DNA of 38,760 bases from Alishewanella longhuensis (GTDB lineage: Bacteria; Pseudomonadota; Gammaproteobacteria; Enterobacterales; Alteromonadaceae). Under the pieces are notes generated by a model. The model made no database searches and was not told where the DNA came from. It saw only the letters and a list, made by a program, of their open reading frames with translations. Positions 33,991 through 38,760 of this stretch are shown in pieces. The position numbers and the translations under genes were made by a program. Every line of letters starts with the position of its first letter. Positions within the stretch are counted from its first letter, which is position 1. The DNA is taken from the NCBI RefSeq assembly GCF_014653435.1, contig NZ_BNAO01000011.1, positions 1-38,760 of the forward strand. The letters run 5' to 3'.

Positions 33991-36900
33991 GTCTGCTGTA
34001 GTGACTTTTTCATTAAACGAGCTTTATGCCAAGCTGCCAGCATGTTTGTTGCAAGATCAATTTCGGCTGCGCCGTAAGCTAGGCGAGGTTAAAAAAGCTC
34101 CAGAGCCTCAGCAACAGCAGCAATTGCAACGCATCGTCGGTGAGCTAGCGCGTTCTATCACCTTGCGGCAAAGTCGGCAACAAGGCGTGCCGGCCTTAAA
34201 CTATCCGGCAGATTTACCGGTCGTGGCTAAAAAAGACGACATTAAAGCGGCAATTGCTGCGCATCAGGTGGTGATTATTGCCGGCGAAACTGGCTCTGGT
34301 AAAACCACCCAGATCCCGAAAATTTGTTTAGAACTGGGCCGTGGTGTAGCCGGTACCATTGGTCATACGCAACCCCGCCGTTTAGCCGCCCGCAGTGTTT
34401 GCGCCCGTCTCGCTGAAGAGCTTAATTGCCAGGTGGGGCAACAGGTCGGCTATAAAATCCGTTTTGGCGATCATACTAATCAGCAAACCCTGATTAAATT
34501 GATGACAGACGGTATTCTGCTAACAGAAATGCAGCAGGATAAATTTTTAAATCAGTACGACACGCTAATTATCGATGAGGCGCACGAACGCAGCCTGAAT
34601 ATCGATTTTCTATTAGGCTATTTAAAGCAACTGTTGCCAAAGAGACCTGATTTAAAAGTTATCATTACCTCAGCGACCATTGACCCTGAACGTTTTTCCA
34701 AGCACTTCTTTGACGCGCCTATAGTGGAAGTGTCTGGTCGCACTTACCCAGTGGAAACGCGTTACCGCCCATACAGTGAACTGGATGATAAAGACAGTGA
34801 TCAGTTACAAGGGATTTTTGATGCAGTCGAAGAGCTTTATCGCGAGCCGCCCGGTGATATTTTAATTTTCTTAAACGGCGAGCGGGAAATTCGCGATACT
34901 GCGGATGCACTGGAAAAGTTAAAACTGCCACATACTGAAGTCCTGCCGCTCTACGCCCGTTTAAGTGCTGCTGAGCAAAACCGCATTTTTCAAAGCCACG
35001 CTGGTCGGCGCATTGTTCTTGCCACTAACGTAGCAGAAACCTCTTTAACGGTACCTGGTATTCGTTACGTGATTGACCCCGGTACCGCTCGGATTTCGCG
35101 CTATAGCTATCGCTCTAAGGTGCAACAATTACCCATAGAGGCGATAAGCCAGGCTAGCGCGAATCAGCGTAAAGGGCGCTGCGGTCGGGTCGCTGCCGGT
35201 ATTTGTATCCGGCTTTACAGCGAAGAGGATTTTATCGGTCGGCCAGAGTTTACTGATCCGGAAATACTCAGAACCAACTTAGCCTCTGTTATTATGCAAA
35301 TGTTGGCATTAGGGTTAGGCGATATTGCCTCCTTTCCCTTTTTACAAAAGCCGGATAGCCGCTTTGTTAATGATGGCATTAAATTGCTGGAGGAGCTCGG
35401 CGCCGTTGCGCAGTTAAAAGGTAAACAACAGTTACGCTTAACGCCACTAGGTCGCCAGTTAGCACGCTTACCCATAGATCCACGCCTGGCGCGAATGGTG
35501 ATTGCGGCCAGTGATACCGGCGCGTTAAAAGAAAGTTTAGTGATAGTGGCGGCGTTATCTATTCAGGATCCGCGCGAGCGACCACTCGACAAGCAACAAA
35601 AGGCTGATGAGCTACATGGACGCTTTGCTGATCCAGACTCAGACTTTGCCAGCTGGTTAAAACTGTGGGACTACCTACAGCAACAACAAGAGCAACTGAG
35701 TAATAATCAATTCCGCCGCCTCTGTAAGCAAGAATTTCTAAATTACCTGCGGGTGCGCGAATGGCAAGATTTAGTGGCGCAGTTAACGCAATTGGCGCAA
35801 GAGCAACAGTTAAAGCTAAATCAGAATGCGGCGGGTTATCAACCGCTACATACTGCCTTACTCAGCGGATTATTGGGGCAAATTGGCTGTCGTGATAGTG
35901 AGGCCGATTATCTCGGTCCGCGACAAACGCGGTTTTATGCTTTTCCGGGCAGTCATCTATTTAAACGCAAACCTAAATGGGTGATGGCCGCCGAATGGGT
36001 GGAAACTAGCCGGCTTTATGCCAGAACGCTGGCAAAAATTGAGCCCGAATGGATAGAGCCACTGGCGCTGCATTTGGTTAATCGCAGTTACAGTGAGCCA
36101 CATTGGGAAAAGAAAAAAGGCGCGGTGGTCGCCTTTGAACAGGTGTCATTGTATGGCGTGATCATTGTTGGCAAGCGTCCGGTGCTGTATAGCAAAATTG
36201 ATGAAGCTATCTCGCAGCAAATTTTTATCCGTGAGGCGCTGGTTAATGGCGATCTTGGGTTAAACGAAGCCTTTTTACAACACAATCAGCGCTTAATAGA
36301 GCAGGTACAAGACCTGGAAGAAAAATCGCGGCGGCGCGATATTTTGATTGATGATGATGCCTTAGCGGCGTTTTACGCCGAGCGTATTCCGCTATGGGCT
36401 AATAACCGCATCGACTTTAGTAAATGGTGGAAGAAACAGCGCCAGCAACAGCCAGATTTTTTAAATTTCGACCCAGACACGCTCTATCAGCGTGACGCGT
36501 CTGACATTACGGCTGCCAAGTTTCCGGAAACTTGGCAGCAAGGCAATTTAACCTTGCCTTTAGAATACCATTTTGCACCGGGTGAGCCCGATGATGGTGT
36601 GAGTGTGTTAATTCCGCTTGCGCTGTTAAACCAAGTGGATGATCGAGGTTTTGACTGGTTGATCCCAGCATTACGCCACGAGCTATTGGTGGCCTTAATT
36701 AAATCTTTACCTAAGCAATATCGCCGTAACTTTGTACCCGCGCCAAATTATGCCGATGCATTGTTGCAAAGTTTGGAGCCGGGGAGTGAACCGCTACTGG
36801 AAGTCCTTACCACTAAGCTAAAGCGGATGTCGGGCGTTACCATACCTGACGATGCCTGGGAACTCGCTAGCTTACCGGTGCATTTAAAAATGAATTTTAA

Positions 36901-37870
36901 AATTCTGGATGAGCGTAAGCTGGTCGCGCAAGGACGTTCACTGAAATTGTTAAAACAGCAATTGCAGGGCGAAGTGCAGCAAAGTTTAAGTGAAGTAGCC
37001 GAGCAGGGCATTGAGCAAACCGCGCTTACCGAATGGAGCTTTGGCAAACTGCCGCAAGAATATATTAAGCTGCAGGCTGGCTTTGAAATTAAAGCCTTTC
37101 CGGCGTTAATTGACGAAGGGCAAAGCGTTGCTATTCGTTTGCTGGATAACCCGCAACGGGCAGAGCAAGCACATATTAAAGGTTTACGCCGATTGCTATT
37201 GCTTAATGTGCCGTCACCAGTCAAGTATTTGCAGGAATCGTTACCCAATAAAGCTAAGCTAGGTTTGTACTTTAACCCCTTTGGTAAGGTATTGGATCTG
37301 ATTGACGATTGTATTGCTGCGGCAACGGATGAACTGATTAAACAGTATCTACCAGTGCAGGATGGCACCCGTTTTAATGCATTGCGGGAGCATTTACGAG
37401 CAGAGCTAGGTGAACTGGTACGGCAAATTGCCCTTAAGGTCGAGCGGATCCTTACGCTTTATCACGATATTCAAAAACGACTAAAAGGGAAGGTTGAGTT
37501 GGCACATTATCAGGCTCAAGCCGATGTAAAAACCCAGCTGGAGCAGCTGATTTTTAAAGGCTTTGTTAGCACTCATGGAGCTAATAAATTAGAGGACGTG
37601 CAGCGTTATCTCGCGGCTATGTTGAAACGGTTAGAAAAACTACCCGTGGATCCCAACCGCGATCGCCTATTAATGCATGAATATCAAAAAGCCGAAGTAG
37701 CCTATCATCAATTGTTAGGCAAATATGCGGGCCAGCCACTACCTGAAACGGTGGTTGCGATCAGCTGGATGTTACAAGAGCTAAGGGTGTCACAACATGC
37801 GCAGCAATTGGGGACGCCTTATCCAATATCACTAAAGCGAATTATTAATGCGGTACAGGATTTAAAATAA
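33989..37870 (+). CDS. hrpA: ATP-dependent RNA helicase HrpA
   Basis: A DEAH-box helicase of 1293 aa (E. coli HrpA about 1300). Motifs in order: Walker A GETGSGKTT at 99-107 (K105), TQPRRLAAR, LMTDGILL, the DEAH box D196-E-A-H199 in IIDEAHERSLN, SAT in ITSATIDPERFS, VLATNVAETSLTVPGI, and QRKGRCGRV. Winged-helix, ratchet and OB-like regions follow, then the long C-terminal DUF3418-type part (FVPAPNYADALL, LLLLNVPSPVKYL, LGTPYPIS). It resolves stalled or collided ribosomes in E. coli. No ATG is available; I choose TTG 33989 because GAGGG lies 7 nt upstream and the N-terminus then fits E. coli. GTG 34001 is an alternative. Confidence 0.95.
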   Translation: MSAVVTFSLNELYAKLPACLLQDQFRLRRKLGEVKKAPEPQQQQQLQRIVGELARSITLRQSRQQGVPALNYPADLPVVAKKDDIKAAIAAHQVVIIAGETGSGKTTQIPKICLELGRGVAGTIGHTQPRRLAARSVCARLAEELNCQVGQQVGYKIRFGDHTNQQTLIKLMTDGILLTEMQQDKFLNQYDTLIIDEAHERSLNIDFLLGYLKQLLPKRPDLKVIITSATIDPERFSKHFFDAPIVEVSGRTYPVETRYRPYSELDDKDSDQLQGIFDAVEELYREPPGDILIFLNGEREIRDTADALEKLKLPHTEVLPLYARLSAAEQNRIFQSHAGRRIVLATNVAETSLTVPGIRYVIDPGTARISRYSYRSKVQQLPIEAISQASANQRKGRCGRVAAGICIRLYSEEDFIGRPEFTDPEILRTNLASVIMQMLALGLGDIASFPFLQKPDSRFVNDGIKLLEELGAVAQLKGKQQLRLTPLGRQLARLPIDPRLARMVIAASDTGALKESLVIVAALSIQDPRERPLDKQQKADELHGRFADPDSDFASWLKLWDYLQQQQEQLSNNQFRRLCKQEFLNYLRVREWQDLVAQLTQLAQEQQLKLNQNAAGYQPLHTALLSGLLGQIGCRDSEADYLGPRQTRFYAFPGSHLFKRKPKWVMAAEWVETSRLYARTLAKIEPEWIEPLALHLVNRSYSEPHWEKKKGAVVAFEQVSLYGVIIVGKRPVLYSKIDEAISQQIFIREALVNGDLGLNEAFLQHNQRLIEQVQDLEEKSRRRDILIDDDALAAFYAERIPLWANNRIDFSKWWKKQRQQQPDFLNFDPDTLYQRDASDITAAKFPETWQQGNLTLPLEYHFAPGEPDDGVSVLIPLALLNQVDDRGFDWLIPALRHELLVALIKSLPKQYRRNFVPAPNYADALLQSLEPGSEPLLEVLTTKLKRMSGVTIPDDAWELASLPVHLKMNFKILDERKLVAQGRSLKLLKQQLQGEVQQSLSEVAEQGIEQTALTEWSFGKLPQEYIKLQAGFEIKAFPALIDEGQSVAIRLLDNPQRAEQAHIKGLRRLLLLNVPSPVKYLQESLPNKAKLGLYFNPFGKVLDLIDDCIAAATDELIKQYLPVQDGTRFNALREHLRAELGELVRQIALKVERILTLYHDIQKRLKGKVELAHYQAQADVKTQLEQLIFKGFVSTHGANKLEDVQRYLAAMLKRLEKLPVDPNRDRLLMHEYQKAEVAYHQLLGKYAGQPLPETVVAISWMLQELRVSQHAQQLGTPYPISLKRIINAVQDLK

Positions 37871-37931
37871 TCTTGTTGCAGCAAATGACCAGCTTGCTAA
37901 GATAGGGCAAAAAGCCTTGTTGGGAGTAGTT

Positions 37932-38231
37932 ATGCTAAATCGTGGTGATAATCGACATTTTTATCGGATGATGGTTAATGCCGATGTTAAATTAATGATT
38001 AACGATCCAGAAGCTGCCCGTGTTATAGACGGGATCTGCCGTGATCTTAGCGCCTCCGGCATGTCAGTAGAAATTGATGAACCTTTAGAGATGGGGGTCC
38101 TCGTTTGTGTTCGACTGGAATCTCCTAATGCCAGTATCGCACCTTTGGATGCCACTGCTAAAGTGATGCGCTGTAGTCAGGAAAGTGAAGAATGTTATAA
38201 TCTGGGGCTGGCTTTTATCGAACTGAACTAG
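37932..38231 (+). CDS. PilZ-domain protein (99 aa), probable c-di-GMP effector
   Basis: A small cytosolic single-domain PilZ protein. The c-di-GMP binding pattern is present: an RxxxR-type segment R8-HFY-R12 near the N-terminus, then RDLSASGMSVE (D/NxSxxG) about 27 residues later. Hydrophobic strands with VLVCVRLE and the closing NLGLAFIEL complete the barrel. No output domain is attached, so it would act by binding a partner, for example in motility or biofilm control. I use the ATG at 37932 with GGGAG at 37922-37926; the frame extends to a TTG at 37917. It is 61 bp after hrpA, apparently with its own transcript or at the operon end. Confidence 0.85.
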   Translation: MLNRGDNRHFYRMMVNADVKLMINDPEAARVIDGICRDLSASGMSVEIDEPLEMGVLVCVRLESPNASIAPLDATAKVMRCSQESEECYNLGLAFIELN

Positions 38232-38252
38232 CTGAGTTAGCTCAGCTAGTTC
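38225..38252. terminator. 12-bp hairpin between the PilZ and rlmI genes
   Basis: GAACTAGCTGAG (38225-38236) and CTCAGCTAGTTC (38241-38252) form a perfect 12-bp stem with a TTAG loop, including the TAG stop of the PilZ gene. It lies between convergent genes. It lacks a T tract in either direction, so it is at best a weak bidirectional terminator or an mRNA 3'-end stabiliser. Confidence 0.5.
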
Positions 38253-38287
38253 CATTAGGCTAATACCTACCTAAGCTGGCTTCCTTG

Positions 38288-38760
38288 TTAGTAAATCTTA
38301 CAAATGAGCCCCTTTAGGTAATAACCTTCTGGGAAAAAACTCGCTACCGGATGGTCGCTGTCTTGCTGTAGGCGCTCCAAGAATAAACAATCGCGATTGG
38401 CATCTAAAGCCGCGTCTGCAACCACTTTCTGAAATAGCGCCTCTTCCATTAAGCCAGAGCAAGAAAAGGTAAAGAGTAAACCACCTGGCTTCACTAATTG
38501 CATAGCGACCCGGTTGATATCCTTATAACCGCGGCAAGCACTATTTAACTGAGATTTGTTATCTGCGAATTTTGGCGGGTCTAAAATAATCAGATCAAAC
38601 TGCTTACCTTGTTCCTGATATTGCCGTAATAACTTAAATACATCCGCTTTAACATTGGTGATTTTACTTAGATCTAGCTGATTTAACTCGGCGTTGCGAG
38701 TCGCCGTCGCCAAGGCTAATTCTGACATATCCACATTAGTCACGTGGTGCGCACCGCCAG
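38288..38760 (-). CDS. rlmI: 23S rRNA (cytosine1962-C5)-methyltransferase RlmI, C-terminal part
   Basis: The C-terminal 157 or so residues of RlmI; the N-terminal PUA domain and first methyltransferase motifs lie beyond the window edge. It methylates C1962 of 23S rRNA with SAM. Close matches to E. coli RlmI are [24 protein letters not shown], the catalytic-region [37 protein letters not shown] with the catalytic cysteine, and [17 protein letters not shown] at the end. The reading frame is open to the last base, so the gene is cut only by the window. It converges on the PilZ gene. Confidence 0.93.
   Translation of the reverse strand, partial: GGAHHVTNVDMSELALATATRNAELNQLDLSKITNVKADVFKLLRQYQEQGKQFDLIILDPPKFADNKSQLNSACRGYKDINRVAMQLVKPGGLLFTFSCSGLMEEALFQKVVADAALDANRDCLFLERLQQDSDHPVASFFPEGYYLKGLICKIY

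Noticed and set aside
36748..37368. 206-codon open frame on the minus strand inside hrpA
   Set aside because: It lies wholly antisense to a well-conserved part of HrpA and its translation is Ser/Cys-rich as expected for a shadow frame.
1..38760. CRISPR array, tRNA/rRNA genes, prophage, transposase, toxin-antitoxin or defence genes
   Set aside because: I looked for regularly spaced repeats, tRNA-like sequences and characteristic proteins and saw none; the gene content is nearly all housekeeping.

Overview
The window looks like a chromosomal segment of a marine or freshwater gammaproteobacterium of the Alteromonadales type (Rheinheimera / Alishewanella / Arsukibacterium-like). This rests on moderate GC with A/T-leaning intergenic DNA, an msrC-proQ-prc block, a 180-kDa NAD-glutamate dehydrogenase, pyrD next to zapC, and several palindromic intergenic repeats of a style I associate with that order. 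The genus is an inference; no rRNA or tRNA gene is present to fix it. Most of the window is core housekeeping sequence. I see no prophage, CRISPR array, transposase or defence locus.

Layout. 1-739: a gene-free, palindrome-rich stretch with a terminator, a cluster of hairpins and a large cruciform element that carries a Shine-Dalgarno/ATG mimic. 740-2572: an unusual Ser/Thr-type protein kinase with a long uncharacterised C-terminus. 2718-6277: msrC, a very acidic small protein, proQ and prc, tightly packed. 6358-9263: an NSS-family Na+-symporter followed 14 bp later by an NhaC Na+/H+ antiporter. 9376-12176: pepN and a DUF2835 gene overlapping by 4 bp. 12498-19412: DUF1302, DUF1329, a YCF48-like beta-propeller and an RND/MMPL membrane protein, the most interesting multigene locus here and probably a cell-envelope lipid or hydrophobic-compound transport system. 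19674-24500: gdhB. 24627-29019: pyrD, zapC, a cardiolipin synthase and an uncharacterised methyltransferase. 29058-29200: a MITE-like element lying between convergent genes. 29198-32055 (minus): a PHB-depolymerase-type esterase and gamma-glutamyltransferase. 32395-33405: a secreted isoaspartyl peptidase/asparaginase, divergent from ggt. 33488-38231: a CBS protein, hrpA and a PilZ protein. 38288-38760 (minus): the C-terminal part of rlmI, running off the window.

Functional themes. Several genes fit growth on peptides and amino acids: PepN, periplasmic GGT and isoaspartyl peptidase, the NSS transporter with its sodium-recycling NhaC, and catabolic GdhB. Others maintain the envelope (Prc, cardiolipin synthase, the DUF1302-RND cluster) or RNA and translation (ProQ, HrpA, RlmI).

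Starts were moved from the longest reading frame wherever a better Shine-Dalgarno, signal peptide or family alignment supported a downstream codon (pepN, DUF1302, DUF1329, ggt, iaaA, CBS, hrpA, PilZ). All family calls are from recognised motifs and remembered family sequences; no database search was run.
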